Shown piece after piece: positions 35,713-44,669 of a stretch of DNA of 64,000 nucleotides. The translations under genes and the position numbers were made by a program. The notes beneath the pieces are model-generated. The model did no database searches. It had not been told where the DNA came from and saw nothing but the letters and a program-made list of their open reading frames with translations. The DNA lies in the NCBI RefSeq assembly GCF_001570525.1, contig NZ_BBXC01000012.1:314576-378575 (forward strand), given 5' to 3'. Position 1 is the first letter of the stretch, and every line of letters begins with the position of its first letter. Source of the stretch: Herbidospora sakaeratensis (GTDB taxonomy: Bacteria; Actinomycetota; Actinomycetes; Streptosporangiales; Streptosporangiaceae).

Positions 35713-36832
35713 CCAGCACCACGATGCCGCCGGCCAGGATCAGCGGCGCGAGGAAGGCGGCCTGGAACCCGGCGGCGTCGCCGATGCCGCCGACCAGCGC
35801 GGCCCCGACGATGAAGCCGACGTAGTTGAACATGTTGACCCGGGCGATGGCCACCCCGGTCCCGGCCGGGTCGAGCCGCCCGGCCGCCGAGAACGACTGC
35901 GGCGCGACCACCGACAACCCGACCCCGGTCAGCGCGAACCCGGCGATCGCCGCCGCCTCGTTGGGCGCGACCACGATCAGCAGGAAGCCCAGCGCCGCGA
36001 CCAGCCCGCCGGCCCGCACGATCGTGGCGGGCCCGAACCGGCTGACCGCCGCGTCGCCGCCCACCCGGACGATGAAGGTCGTCGCCTGGTAGGCGCCCAG
36101 CGCCCACGGGGCCAGCCACGCCTCGGCGGCGAGCGCCTGGTCGAAGTAGACCGACCCGAAGTTCGACACCGACGCGTCGCCGACGTAGAGGAACGCCATC
36201 GCCAGGCACAGCGGCAGGATCGGCCGCCACGGGATCGTGACCGGGCCGGTGTCCACGGCCGTCTCGACGTGCTCCTCGGCCGGGCCGAACAACCACCGGT
36301 TGGCGGCCAGCGAGATCACCGCGGCCGGGATCATCACGACCGTGAACGCCGGCCCCAGGTCGAGGCCGAGCCCCGCCGCGTTCGACGCCCACGCGGCCCC
36401 GATCACCGCCGCCAGGCTCCACAACGCGTGGAACCCCGTCATGACCGGCCGGGCGTAGCGCCGCTCGACGGCGGTGCCCTGCATGTTCATCCCGGCGTCG
36501 ACCCCGCCCAGGCCCAGCCCGAACAGCACCAGCGCCGCCACCAGGACCGGCACGCTCGCCGCCCACCCGCTGAACGCGACGGCGGCGCAGGCGAGCGGCT
36601 GGACGTACAGGAGCATGAACCGGCTGCCCCACCGGGCCGCCACCTGGCCCGCGACGACGCTGCCCACGCCCGCGATGACCGGCACGACCAGCAGGAGGAG
36701 GGTCAGCTGGCCGTCGTCGAGGCCGTGTTTGCGCTGCAGCGCCGCGACCTGGGTGAGCAGCGTCGAGAACGTGAGGCCCTGCACGAAGAACACCGCGAAC
36801 GTGGCGAGGCGGGCCTGCCGGTCACGAGGCAC
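35645..36832 (-). CDS. MFS transporter (12 helices)
   Basis: The 395-residue protein has about 12 helices, beginning RLATFAVFFVQGLTFSTLLTQ, with AGVGSVVAGQVAARWGSRFML (motif A region) and ALVLFGLGLGGVDAGMNMQG, which is typical of the YbjJ/Bcr-like group of sugar or drug transporters. The GTG start has GGAGG upstream. Copy B of the 54-bp hairpin repeat lies 23 bases before the start. The last codons overlap the convergent MocR gene by 68 bp. Substrate unknown. Confidence 0.85.
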   Translation of the reverse strand: MPRDRQARLATFAVFFVQGLTFSTLLTQVAALQRKHGLDDGQLTLLLLVVPVIAGVGSVVAGQVAARWGSRFMLLYVQPLACAAVAFSGWAASVPVLVAALVLFGLGLGGVDAGMNMQGTAVERRYARPVMTGFHALWSLAAVIGAAWASNAAGLGLDLGPAFTVVMIPAAVISLAANRWLFGPAEEHVETAVDTGPVTIPWRPILPLCLAMAFLYVGDASVSNFGSVYFDQALAAEAWLAPWALGAYQATTFIVRVGGDAAVSRFGPATIVRAGGLVAALGFLLIVVAPNEAAAIAGFALTGVGLSVVAPQSFSAAGRLDPAGTGVAIARVNMFNYVGFIVGAALVGGIGDAAGFQAAFLAPLILAGGIVVLARGFASPVRLPRADGRATGRNR

Positions 36833-36854
36833 GAGAGCCTCCGAACATGAGGGT

Positions 36855-36907
36855 GAGACGCGGGCGGCCGGAGGCCGACCGTGGCTCGCGCCAGGAATCT
36901 GCCCAAA
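36855..36907 (+). repeat. 54-bp dispersed hairpin repeat (copy B)
   Basis: GAGACGC, then CGGCC-GGA-GGCCG, GTGGCTCGCG and GGAATCTGCC as in copy A at 8623-8676, with one single-base deletion. Here the repeat is clearly non-coding, upstream of the MFS gene ribosome site. Confidence 0.8.
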
Positions 36908-36933
36908 TGAACAGGGCTCATATTTCGCTCAGG

Positions 36934-37482
36934 CTAGGGGCGGGCCTGCTCCAGGTCAACAATCTCCCGGACGGTGGCCGCGAAGGCGATCAGGATGATC
37001 ACCGCCGAGACCGGCAGCAGGTCGAGGTTGAACGCGGGAAGCACGCTGGCCACCAGCACGGCGACCGGGATCCAGAAGGGAATCCGGCGCTGGCTCGCGA
37101 GGTGGGTCATGATCGCGAACAGGGCGAGGTAGAACAGCGGCGGACCGGCCTGCCGCACGAGCAGGTCCAGGCCCGGGGTGTCGTAGACCCGGCCGAACAG
37201 GTCGCTCATCTCCGCCCGGTCGGCGGCCATGAAGCCCACCACGAGGTCGATGACGAACTGCGCCGCGAAGGCGAGCAGCCCGGCGAAGCCCACGACGGTG
37301 AAGCCGGTGAAGGTGTGCCGGTCGAGCTGGATCAGCACCACGCCGTAGAGGCCGAGGGCGACCAGGAAGGCGATGTGGCCGGTGGTCCAGCCGAGGCCGG
37401 GACCGTGCTCGCTCAGCAGGCGGATCACCCCGTAGACGAGGGTGAGCAGAGGCGCGCCGATGAAGGCGATGCGGGGATTCAT
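36934..37482 (-). CDS. unknown polytopic membrane protein
   Basis: The 182-residue protein has about five hydrophobic segments (IAFLVALGLYGVVLIQL, FAGLLAFAAQFVIDLVVGFM, PLFYLALFAIMTHLA, IPVAVLVASVLPAF, VSAVIILIAFAATV) separated by short loops. No motif points to a function. It lies between the MFS gene and the ECF sigma/sensor pair on the minus strand, 91 bases downstream of the sensor gene. It starts MNPRIAFIGAPLL at ATG. Treat as a hypothetical inner-membrane protein. Confidence 0.75.
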   Translation of the reverse strand: MNPRIAFIGAPLLTLVYGVIRLLSEHGPGLGWTTGHIAFLVALGLYGVVLIQLDRHTFTGFTVVGFAGLLAFAAQFVIDLVVGFMAADRAEMSDLFGRVYDTPGLDLLVRQAGPPLFYLALFAIMTHLASQRRIPFWIPVAVLVASVLPAFNLDLLPVSAVIILIAFAATVREIVDLEQARP

Positions 37483-37573
37483 GGGTTCAGCGTCGCCCCC
37501 GTGGACGCCGCCGTAATCGGCGGAAAGGCCGATCCGGGACCTCCTCCGTGCGGCGGAGATCCCGGAGCGGCGA

Positions 37574-38662
37574 CTAGGGGTTCACCCCGGGTACCGCCGC
37601 CAGGTCGACGATCACCAGACGGCCGCCCTTCACGTAGGTCAGCGCTTTCATGCGGTAGTCGAGCACCGGGTTGTCCTCGGCGGCCAGGTCGATGGTCCGT
37701 CCGGTGGCCAGGTCGATCAGACCCCTGCCCGGGGTGCGCGGGAGCACGAAGCGGTCGAGAGCGGGCGGGTCGGCCAGGAACATCTGCGGCACCGCCCTGA
37801 CCCGGGTGCCGTCGCGCAGTCCGACCCGGTCGCGGGACATGCACCAGGTCACCGAACACTGGGCGGGGGCGCTCCAGCCCGAGGTGGTGCGCCGCTCGCC
37901 CGTCAGGGCGTTGAGGATCTCGCCGTTGACGATGGCGGGCTTCTTCTGGCGGAACGGCGGGGTGCCGACCCACGGCCATTGCAGCATGTGCATGCCCTCG
38001 GTGCCCTTGACCAGCCTCGGGACGCCGCCCGAGAGCGGCACCTCGTAGACGCCGCCGGTGCCGCCCGGCGACCAGATGACCTTGCCGTCGGCGATCGTGT
38101 GGTCGAGCGGGGAGCCGGGGGCCTCGGCCACCACCCGCTGCCGGCCGCCGGTCACGGGCGCGGCGAAGAACGTGGTGGTCATCTTCCCCTTGACCTTCCG
38201 GGACGTCCACCAGACGAGCTGACCCTCCCCGACGGCGGCCGACCAGAAGTTGATCACACTGCCCTTGGGCGTCGACACCGCGACCAGGCGCTTCGGCCGC
38301 CCGGTGGCCAGGTCGAGGGACCACAACCCGTCGGTGCGGTCGCGCTCACCCGTGCGGATGAGCGCGTGACCCCGGTCGATCATGGCCACGACGTCGTAAC
38401 GGCGGCCGTCCGGCATCAGCAGGGGCACCGAGTGGGACGCCTTCTCGATGTCGGGGCGCGGGGCGGGGCCACCGCCGGGGGAGGTGACGATCACGCCCGT
38501 CCCCACGAGCGCGCCCGTCGTCACGAACGCCGCCAGCGCCTTCCACCAGCGCCGGGGACGGCGGGCCCGCACTCGTGCCATCAGGTCGGGCGGGGCGGTC
38601 GGGGCGCGGTCGGCCAGGAGCCGGAGGCCGGACTCCAGGCGCTGTTCGAAGTCGTCGCGCAT
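37574..38662 (-). CDS. single-pass membrane protein coupled to ECF sigma factor
   Basis: The 362-residue protein has a cytoplasmic N-terminus of about 40 residues (MRDDFEQRLESGLRLLADRAP and an Arg-rich stretch), one membrane helix (about 41-60, WKALAAFVTTGALVGTGVIV), and a large extracytoplasmic region of beta-propeller character (repeated WSLDLATGRP, VWWTSRKV, VIWSPGGTGG). The ATG shares one base with the sigma factor TGA, so translation is coupled. In this family the downstream protein typically acts as the anti-sigma factor or sensor. No zinc-binding HXXXCXXC motif is present, so inhibition, if any, uses another contact. Confidence 0.75.
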   Translation of the reverse strand: MRDDFEQRLESGLRLLADRAPTAPPDLMARVRARRPRRWWKALAAFVTTGALVGTGVIVTSPGGGPAPRPDIEKASHSVPLLMPDGRRYDVVAMIDRGHALIRTGERDRTDGLWSLDLATGRPKRLVAVSTPKGSVINFWSAAVGEGQLVWWTSRKVKGKMTTTFFAAPVTGGRQRVVAEAPGSPLDHTIADGKVIWSPGGTGGVYEVPLSGGVPRLVKGTEGMHMLQWPWVGTPPFRQKKPAIVNGEILNALTGERRTTSGWSAPAQCSVTWCMSRDRVGLRDGTRVRAVPQMFLADPPALDRFVLPRTPGRGLIDLATGRTIDLAAEDNPVLDYRMKALTYVKGGRLVIVDLAAVPGVNP

Positions 38663-39147
38663 CAGACCCTCCTGAACCCGTCGGACTTCAGCTGCCCGCG
38701 CAGCCGCGCCAGCGCGCGGAACGCCTGGCTGCGCACGGTGCCCCGCGAGACGCCGAGTGTGGCGGCGATCTCCTCGTCGGTCAGGCCCGTGTAGTAGCGC
38801 AGCACGATCACCGCCCGCTGCCGCCGGGGCAGCGCGGCCAGCGCGTCGCCGAGGTCGGAGGTCTCGTCGTAGACCGGCGGCGTGCCCCGGTCGGGCGGTT
38901 CGGCGGTCGGGCGCTCCCGGCTGCGCAGCCGCCACTGGCGCAGGTGGAGGCGGGTCATGGTGGTGCGCACGTAGCGTTCGGGGTCGTCCTTGCGCTGGAC
39001 CCGGTGCCAGGAGGCGCGTAATCGGGCCAGCGCCTCTTGGACGAGGTCGGCGGCGTCGTGCGGGTCGCCGGACAGGACGTAGCCGAAGCGCAGCAGCGCG
39101 TCGGCCCGCCCGTCGGCGAACTTCTCGAACTGGTCGTCTTCCCGCAT
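38662..39147 (-). CDS. ECF sigma factor (SigE-family)
   Basis: This 161-residue sigma factor has region 2 (about 10-80, RADALLRFGYVLSGDPHDAADLVQEAL around residues 14-40, RYVRTTMTRLHL) and region 4 (about 105-158, LPRRQRAVIVLRYYTGLTDEEIAATLGVSRGTVRSQ read across residues 108-143). It directs RNA polymerase to a small regulon, often envelope-stress genes. The membrane protein gene overlaps its stop by one base, forming a sigma/sensor pair. ATG start MREDDQFEKFAD. No autoregulatory promoter was resolved upstream. Confidence 0.9.
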   Translation of the reverse strand: MREDDQFEKFADGRADALLRFGYVLSGDPHDAADLVQEALARLRASWHRVQRKDDPERYVRTTMTRLHLRQWRLRSRERPTAEPPDRGTPPVYDETSDLGDALAALPRRQRAVIVLRYYTGLTDEEIAATLGVSRGTVRSQAFRALARLRGQLKSDGFRRV

Positions 39148-39235
39148 GTCCCTTAGAGCGCGTCAGGGCCGGAGCCGTTGCATGTCCGGGTCAGTCCCTG
39201 GTGGGGATCGGCCGGGCGCGCCGTAATCTCAAGGG

Positions 39236-39859
39236 GTGAGTAGCGACTTCCGCGAATGGATCGCCGCCCTGGTCACCCCCAGGGAAGCCCAGTCGGGCCC
39301 CCGGCCCGAGGAGCTGCGGGCCTCCGACGCCGACCGTGAGCACGTCATCGCCGTGCTCACCGAGGCCGCCGCCGACGGGCGGTTGTCCCGCCTCGAACAC
39401 GAGGAACGCGTCGACGCCGCCTACCGCTCCCAGACGCTCGGGCAGCTCACGACGCTCACCCGGGATCTGCTGCCGCCCGACCAGCAGCCGTTCGCCCTGC
39501 ACAGCCGGCCCGTCGCGGCCGTCTTCCGCAACGAGTCGCGCGGCGGCCGGTGGGTGGTGCCCTCGACCGTGCCGGTCAGCTCGATCGGCGGCAAGGTCGA
39601 CCTCGACCTGCGCGAGGCGCTGCTCCAGTCGCGCCGGATCGTCGTGCAGCTGGCCGTCGTGGCCGGCACGGTCAACATGACCGTGCCCGAGGGGGTGCGC
39701 ATCGTGGTCGCGTCCGGGGCCCGGATCAACCAGTTCAAGGACCAGACGCGGGCACCCGCCGACCCCGACTGCCCGGTCATCGAACTGGCCGGGTACGTCT
39801 GGGGCGGACGGGTGATCGCCAAGTCGCCGAAGCCGCCCAAGAAGGGCCGCCGGCGTTAG
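39236..39859 (+). CDS. DUF1707-domain protein with LiaF-like C-terminus
   Basis: The 207-residue protein has an N-terminal DUF1707 domain (about 26-75, [15 protein letters not shown] and [21 protein letters not shown] around residue 50-70), a linker, and a C-terminal beta-helix-like region ([35 protein letters not shown]) as in cell-envelope stress proteins. There is no membrane segment. The GTG start lies six bases after TAATCT, a leaderless arrangement. The last four bases overlap the convergent glpX gene. Confidence 0.82.
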   Translation: MSSDFREWIAALVTPREAQSGPRPEELRASDADREHVIAVLTEAAADGRLSRLEHEERVDAAYRSQTLGQLTTLTRDLLPPDQQPFALHSRPVAAVFRNESRGGRWVVPSTVPVSSIGGKVDLDLREALLQSRRIVVQLAVVAGTVNMTVPEGVRIVVASGARINQFKDQTRAPADPDCPVIELAGYVWGGRVIAKSPKPPKKGRRR

Positions 39860-40908
39860 AGGGCGGTGTCGAAGTTGATCGCGCTGTAGGCGCCCAGCTT
39901 CCAGAGCTGGTGCTCGCTCTCGATCCGCCTTATGGTGCCCGACCGGCCGCGCATGACCAGTGAGTGGGTGTGCGCCACGCCGCCCCTGTTGCGCAGGCCG
40001 CCCTGGTAGCGCACCCCGTTCATCAGCTCGCCGTCGGTCACGCCGGTGGCGGCGAAGAACACGTCGTCGGAGCTCACCAGGTCGTCGGTGGTGAGCACCC
40101 GGTTCAGGTCGAGGCCCGCGTCGAGGGCGCGCTGACGCTCGGCGTCGTCCTGGGGCCACAACTTGCCCTGGATGACGCCGCCCAGGCACTTCATCGCGCA
40201 GGCCGCGACGGTGCCCTCGGGGGTGCCGCCGACGCCGAGCATCAGGTCGACGCCGGTGCCCGGCTGGGCGGCCATGATCGCGCCCGCGACGTCGCCGTCG
40301 GTGATGAACTTGATGCGCGCGCCGGTCTCCCGGATCTCCCGCACGATCGTCTCGTGCCGGGGGCGGTCGAGGATGACCACGGTCACGTCGGACGCCTTGC
40401 CGCCCTTCGCCTTGGCCACCGCGGCCACGTTGTGGGCCACCGGCGCCTCGATGTCGACCACGCCGGCCGCCTCGGCGCCCGTGACGAGCTTCTCCATGTA
40501 GAAGACGGCGCTGGAGTCGTACATCGACCCCCGGGGGCTCACCGCGATCACCGAGATGGCGTTGTTCATGCCCAGGGCGCACAACCGGGTGCCGTCGATC
40601 GGGTCGACCGCCACGTCGCACTCGGCGCCGGTGCCGTCGCCGACCTCCTCGCCGTTGAACAACATCGGGGCCTGGTCCTTCTCGCCCTCGCCGATCACCA
40701 CCTTGCCGCGCATCGACACCGTGTTGATCAACTGCCGCATCGCGCTGACCGCCGCCCCGTCGGCGCCGTTCTTGTCACCGCGGCCGACCCAGCGGGCGCT
40801 GGCCATCGCCGCCGCCTCGGTAACCCTGACCAGTTCGAGGGCCAGGTTGCGGTCGGGCGCGTGGCGGTCGGTGGCAAGCGGCGGCGGTACGGACTGGTCT
40901 GAGTTCAT
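39856..40908 (-). CDS. glpX: fructose-1,6-bisphosphatase, class II
   Basis: GlpX hydrolyses fructose-1,6-bisphosphate to fructose-6-phosphate in gluconeogenesis. The 350-residue protein contains [25 protein letters not shown] (Li-sensitive phosphatase metal site: Asp, Asp and Gly-Thr), [19 protein letters not shown] and [11 protein letters not shown], all diagnostic of class II. Length is as expected. ATG start. It is monocistronic between a convergent DUF1707 gene and a divergent TetR gene. Together with pckG it indicates gluconeogenic capability. Confidence 0.95.
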   Translation of the reverse strand: MNSDQSVPPPLATDRHAPDRNLALELVRVTEAAAMASARWVGRGDKNGADGAAVSAMRQLINTVSMRGKVVIGEGEKDQAPMLFNGEEVGDGTGAECDVAVDPIDGTRLCALGMNNAISVIAVSPRGSMYDSSAVFYMEKLVTGAEAAGVVDIEAPVAHNVAAVAKAKGGKASDVTVVILDRPRHETIVREIRETGARIKFITDGDVAGAIMAAQPGTGVDLMLGVGGTPEGTVAACAMKCLGGVIQGKLWPQDDAERQRALDAGLDLNRVLTTDDLVSSDDVFFAATGVTDGELMNGVRYQGGLRNRGGVAHTHSLVMRGRSGTIRRIESEHQLWKLGAYSAINFDTAL

Positions 40909-41007
40909 CGTGTCTCCTCGAGGTATGACACTGCCTTACCCGGTATCGCCCGTTGATTCTGCGTGAGTCGTGCCACACCACCCGGCTCCATCGATAATCT
41001 CGCCTGC
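40909..41007. promoter_or_regulatory. divergent spacer of glpX and TetR gene
   Basis: This 99-bp spacer holds the divergent promoters. GATAAT (40993-40998) ten bases before the TetR ATG is a good -10, giving a leaderless or nearly leaderless start. An AGGAGACAC site precedes glpX. No palindromic TetR operator was identified. Confidence 0.45.
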
Positions 41008-41601
41008 ATGAGCGGCGACAACATCAAGGAGACCGGCCGGGGCACCTCGGAAAGAGGCGCGGCGACCCGGGTCGCCCTTCTCGACGCCGCCCGCGACGTG
41101 TTCATCACCCAAGGGTTCGCCGAGGCCGGGGTCACCGAGGTGGTCCAGCGGGCCGGGGCCAGCGTCGGCAGCCTCTACCACCACTTCTCCGGCAAGGCCG
41201 ACCTCTACCGGGCGCTGTTCGACGAGTTCCAGGATCGGCAGGCACAGCGCACCAAGACCGCCGTCCACGACGCCCGGACCGAGGGCGAGACCGAGCCGAT
41301 GAAGCTCTTCCTGGCCGGGGCGCGGGCCTACCTCGACGGCTGCGTGCAGGAACGCGACCTGGCGGCGCTGTTCCTGCGCGGCGACGGGCCGCCCGGCTTC
41401 GAGGTCGTCATCCGCGAGCGGCTGCGCACCTGGGCCCGCCGCAACGCCTCGCTCTTCGAGCACGAAGACGCGCTGGTGGTGGTGATCACCGGGGCGCTGG
41501 CGGCGGTCGTCCAGGAACTGACGCTCTCGGCCGACCTCGACGCGGCCCGGCTGATGGCCGATCAGGCCCTCGGCATCATCGGCCGGATCAGGAACCCCTG
41601 A
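41008..41601 (+). CDS. TetR-family transcriptional regulator
   Basis: The 197-residue protein has the N-terminal helix-turn-helix VTEVVQRAGASVGSLYHHFSGKADLYRALF (around residues 38-67) and a C-terminal ligand domain (about 70-195) with few recognisable features. I chose the ATG following a GATAAT -10 by about nine bases; the frame is open to 40963. It diverges from glpX and precedes the DUF4245 gene by 23 bases on the same strand. The target and ligand are unknown. Confidence 0.85.
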   Translation: MSGDNIKETGRGTSERGAATRVALLDAARDVFITQGFAEAGVTEVVQRAGASVGSLYHHFSGKADLYRALFDEFQDRQAQRTKTAVHDARTEGETEPMKLFLAGARAYLDGCVQERDLAALFLRGDGPPGFEVVIRERLRTWARRNASLFEHEDALVVVITGALAAVVQELTLSADLDAARLMADQALGIIGRIRNP

Positions 41602-41624
41602 CCCGAGCCGGTAGTCTCGGGGAC

Positions 41625-42149
41625 GTGCGCCGATTCACCCAGGGCCTCTACGGCTACGCCTTCGCGCTGCTCGTCTGCTTCGCCGGCGTCGGCCTGTTCC
41701 TGCTGATCACGCCGCAGAGCCGGACCGAGCACATCCCGCGCGTCGACTTCGCCATCGACGCCGACAACGCCGCCCGCGCGGCCGGGTTCCCGGTCGCGGT
41801 GCCCGAGCCGGTGCTGGCGAACTGGGTGCCGACCAGCTCCCGGCTGACCAACACCAAGGGCGTGGTGACCTGGCGGCTGGGCTTCGCCACCGGCAAGCGC
41901 ATGCACGCCATGCTGGCCCAGAGCAACGAACAGCCCACGACCGGCTTCGCCAACCGCCTGGCCAACACCGAGACCTCGATCGGCACCGAGGTGATCAAGG
42001 GCACGACCTGGGAGAAGCGCTTCCGCGAAGACAAGAACCAGCGGTCGCTGGTCCGCGTCGCCGACGGCCGCACCGTGGTCGTCACCGGCTCGGCCGACTG
42101 GCCGGAGCTGGGCGCGCTCGCGGCCAGCCTGGTCGAGCGGGACGTCTAG
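41625..42149 (+). CDS. DUF4245-type membrane-anchored protein
   Basis: The 174-residue protein has one N-terminal membrane helix (about 8-30, YGYAFALLVCFAGVGLFLLI) and an extracytoplasmic domain with VRVADGRTVVVTGSADWPEL at the end. DUF4245 proteins in actinobacteria lie near xseB/xseA, as here, where the genes are convergent and overlap by four bases. GTG start; TAGTCT lies seven bases upstream, again a leaderless pattern. Function unknown. Confidence 0.8.
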   Translation: MRRFTQGLYGYAFALLVCFAGVGLFLLITPQSRTEHIPRVDFAIDADNAARAAGFPVAVPEPVLANWVPTSSRLTNTKGVVTWRLGFATGKRMHAMLAQSNEQPTTGFANRLANTETSIGTEVIKGTTWEKRFREDKNQRSLVRVADGRTVVVTGSADWPELGALAASLVERDV

Positions 42150-42385
42150 AACGGGGCCTCGTCGGAGGCGGGTTCGGGGCGGCGTTCGGCCATCGCGGCG
42201 GCCAGCTTGACCCGGGCGCCCTGGAGCCAGTTCTCGCAAATCGCGGCCAGCTTCTCGCCGCGCTCCCACAGTTCGATCGACTGCTCCAGGGTCAGGCCGC
42301 CCGCTTCCAGGCGGCGCACCACCTCGGTCAGCTCCTCGCGCGCCTTCTCGTAGGACGGCGTCTTCTCGTCAGCCACGCTGCCCAC
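42146..42385 (-). CDS. xseB: exonuclease VII small subunit
   Basis: XseB associates with XseA to form exonuclease VII, which degrades single-stranded DNA from both ends. The 79-residue protein has the family pattern SYEKAREELTEVVRRLE and GLTLEQSIELWERGEKLAAICE. The start is either GTG 42385 (as given) or GTG 42376, which has AGGGTGGG five bases upstream and is likely. It follows xseA after one base, so both are translated from one message. The last four bases overlap the convergent DUF4245 gene. Confidence 0.92.
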   Translation of the reverse strand: MGSVADEKTPSYEKAREELTEVVRRLEAGGLTLEQSIELWERGEKLAAICENWLQGARVKLAAAMAERRPEPASDEAPF

Positions 42386-42386
42386 C

Positions 42387-43592
42387 CTAAAGGCCGGTGA
42401 CCTCGACCCCGACCCGATCGTCGGGGAACCGGACCGTGAGCGCCTCGCCCTCGGTCAGGTCGGCGGCCTTCCTGACCACCTCGCCCGAGGGCTTCTGCAC
42501 GATCGCGTAGCCCCGTTCGAGGGTCGCGGCGGGCGAGAGGGCCACCAGCCGGGCTCTGAGGTGCTCCAGGCCGTCGGAGCTGCGGTGGAGGGAGTGGTCG
42601 AGCACCCGCCGGGCCCGGTCGCGCAGCTGGTCGACCTGCTCGGCGCGGCGGTCGATCTCGCGTACGGGATCGGCCAGCGACGGCCGCGAGCGCACCGCGT
42701 GCACCCACGCGAGCTCCCGCTCCAGCCAGCCCCCCATGACGCGCCTGCCCCGGTCGCGCAGCTGGTGGACCAGCGCGAGCTGCTCGCCCACGTCGGGCAC
42801 CACCTTCTTGGCGGCGTCGGTGGGGGTGGACGCCCGCAGGTCGGCCACCAGGTCGAGCAGCGGCGAGTCCTGCTCGTGGCCGATCGCGCTCACCACCGGC
42901 GTGCGGCACGCCGCGACCGCCCTGACCAGCGACTCGTCGGAGAACGGCAGCAGGTCTTCGAGCGATCCGCCGCCCCGGGCCACGATGATCACGTCGACCT
43001 CGCGGTCGGCGTCGAGCCGGTGCAGCGCGTCGGTCACCTCGGCGACCGCCAGCCCGCCCTGCACCGCCACCTGCTCGACCTTGAACCGGACGGCCGGCCA
43101 CCGGCGCCGCGCGTTCTCCAGCACGTCGCGCTCGGCCGCCGAGTCGCGCCCGCAGACCAGCCCGACCGTTCCGGGGAGGAACGGCAGCCGGCGCTTGCGG
43201 TCGTTGTTGAACAGCCCTTCGGCCGCCAGCACCTGCCGCAGCCGCTCCAGCCGGGCCAGCAGCTCGCCGACGCCGACGGGCCGGATCTCCATGGCGGTGA
43301 ACGCGAACGACCCCCGGTTGACCCAGAAGTCGGCCTTGACGTGCACCACCACCCGCGCGCCGTCGACCGGGCGCGGGAGGCTCGACTCGTAGACGTTGCG
43401 GGCGCAGGTCACCCGCGCCGACACGTTGGCGACCGGGTCGCGCAGGGTCATGAACACCGTGCCGCCCCGGGCGGTCAGCTCGGTGATCTGGCCTTCGACC
43501 CAGACCGTGCCGAGCTTCCCGATCCACTGGGCGACCATCTGCAGCACCGACCTGACGGGCAGGGGCGCCTCGGGGGAGGTCTTCGCGCTCAC
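42387..43592 (-). CDS. xseA: exonuclease VII large subunit
   Basis: The catalytic subunit of exonuclease VII has an N-terminal OB fold that binds single-stranded DNA (about 10-110, [21 protein letters not shown] around residue 32-52) and a catalytic domain with [35 protein letters not shown] and [15 protein letters not shown]. The protein is 401 residues, close to family size. GTG start, four bases after the stop of the upstream Rv1109c-like gene. The gene order xseB-xseA-Rv1109c-like-ispH equals that of Mycobacterium Rv1107c-Rv1110. Confidence 0.95.
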   Translation of the reverse strand: MSAKTSPEAPLPVRSVLQMVAQWIGKLGTVWVEGQITELTARGGTVFMTLRDPVANVSARVTCARNVYESSLPRPVDGARVVVHVKADFWVNRGSFAFTAMEIRPVGVGELLARLERLRQVLAAEGLFNNDRKRRLPFLPGTVGLVCGRDSAAERDVLENARRRWPAVRFKVEQVAVQGGLAVAEVTDALHRLDADREVDVIIVARGGGSLEDLLPFSDESLVRAVAACRTPVVSAIGHEQDSPLLDLVADLRASTPTDAAKKVVPDVGEQLALVHQLRDRGRRVMGGWLERELAWVHAVRSRPSLADPVREIDRRAEQVDQLRDRARRVLDHSLHRSSDGLEHLRARLVALSPAATLERGYAIVQKPSGEVVRKAADLTEGEALTVRFPDDRVGVEVTGL

Positions 43593-43596
43593 CTGC

Positions 43597-44571
43597 TCAG
43601 CTTTCCAGCTTGGCCAGCCGGTTCTCGAACATCCGCAGCACCTCCGGGCGCGCCGTGCTCGCCTTCTCGTAGTCGATCCAGCTCTGGATCTCCTCCTTCG
43701 ACCGGCCGCGCATGCGCGCCCGGAGGGAGGCGAAGGTCAGGTCGGCGTAGCCGGGGATGGGCTCGGCCGGCAGGTCCCCGGCCGGGGGCTCCTCGGCGTG
43801 ACCGGGGACGACCTCGGGCACGGCCGTGTCGGTGACCGGCTCGCCGGGGGTCTTCTTCGCGGGCTTGGGCGCCGGCGGGATCTTCGACGGGACGGCCGGC
43901 TCGGAGGCCAGCGCGGGGTCGGAGGAGGGCTCGGTGGTCTTCTGCCCCTGCGGCTCGGCGGCGACGGGGGTGGGCTCCTCCTCCTGCTTCTCCTTGGCCT
44001 TCTCGGTCGCCTCGGGGGTGGCGGCCGGGGTGGTCGCCTCGTGGTCGGCGGTCTCGGCGACCTTCTCCTCGGTCTTGTCCTCTGTCTTGTCCTCGGTCTT
44101 CGCGGTCTTCTCGGGGTCAGCGGGGGCCGGGTCGGTCGCCGCGTGGGGGAGCGGTGTGGCTTCGCTCACAGGGGTCTCCTCTGCCTTCGCGCCCGAGGCG
44201 ACCAGGCGGTCGCCCTTGGGAGCGCTACCCCCGGGCTGGAAGATCACCGGTTCGGGCTTGTCGGCCTTGGCCGGGCGGGGCGCGAAGATGACCGGTTCGC
44301 GGCGGGGCTTGTCGTCGCCCTCGACCACGATGTCGGAGACCGACTTCACGCCGGGGCGGGAGGGGTCGGTGTGGGGCTCCTCGGCCGGGGCGTTGCCGGT
44401 GACCCGCTTCAGGGTGGTGCGGACCCGGTCACCGAGCAGGAGGGCCTGACCCACGCCGCTCAGCGCTCCCTGGAGCGCCATCATGGGCAGGTCTTTCACC
44501 TTCTGTGTTATCTCGTCACGGTTGTTATATGCCTCGCGAATGGGCTTCGTGATCGTTCGCAAGAGGGACAT
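43597..44571 (-). CDS. lipid-droplet-associated-type protein (Rv1109c-like) with expanded linker
   Basis: The 324-residue protein has an N-terminal segment of about 55 residues ([38 protein letters not shown]), a Pro/Glu/Lys/Thr/Ala-rich low-complexity linker of about 200 residues, and a conserved C-terminal helical domain ([41 protein letters not shown] split at residue 300). The tail and the location between xseA and ispH match the Rv1109c family, annotated as lipid-droplet associated. I chose the ATG after GGGAG. The linker is far longer than expected. Role in lipid storage is inferred. Confidence 0.75.
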   Translation of the reverse strand: MSLLRTITKPIREAYNNRDEITQKVKDLPMMALQGALSGVGQALLLGDRVRTTLKRVTGNAPAEEPHTDPSRPGVKSVSDIVVEGDDKPRREPVIFAPRPAKADKPEPVIFQPGGSAPKGDRLVASGAKAEETPVSEATPLPHAATDPAPADPEKTAKTEDKTEDKTEEKVAETADHEATTPAATPEATEKAKEKQEEEPTPVAAEPQGQKTTEPSSDPALASEPAVPSKIPPAPKPAKKTPGEPVTDTAVPEVVPGHAEEPPAGDLPAEPIPGYADLTFASLRARMRGRSKEEIQSWIDYEKASTARPEVLRMFENRLAKLES

Positions 44572-44669
44572 GGGCAGCTCCCAGGAGATATTCCGTTGAT
44601 GTCGCAGTCTGGCAAGACTGGCGCGGGCGGAGGTCAAGCCACTGCAGACCATCCACGTAGCATGAGACC

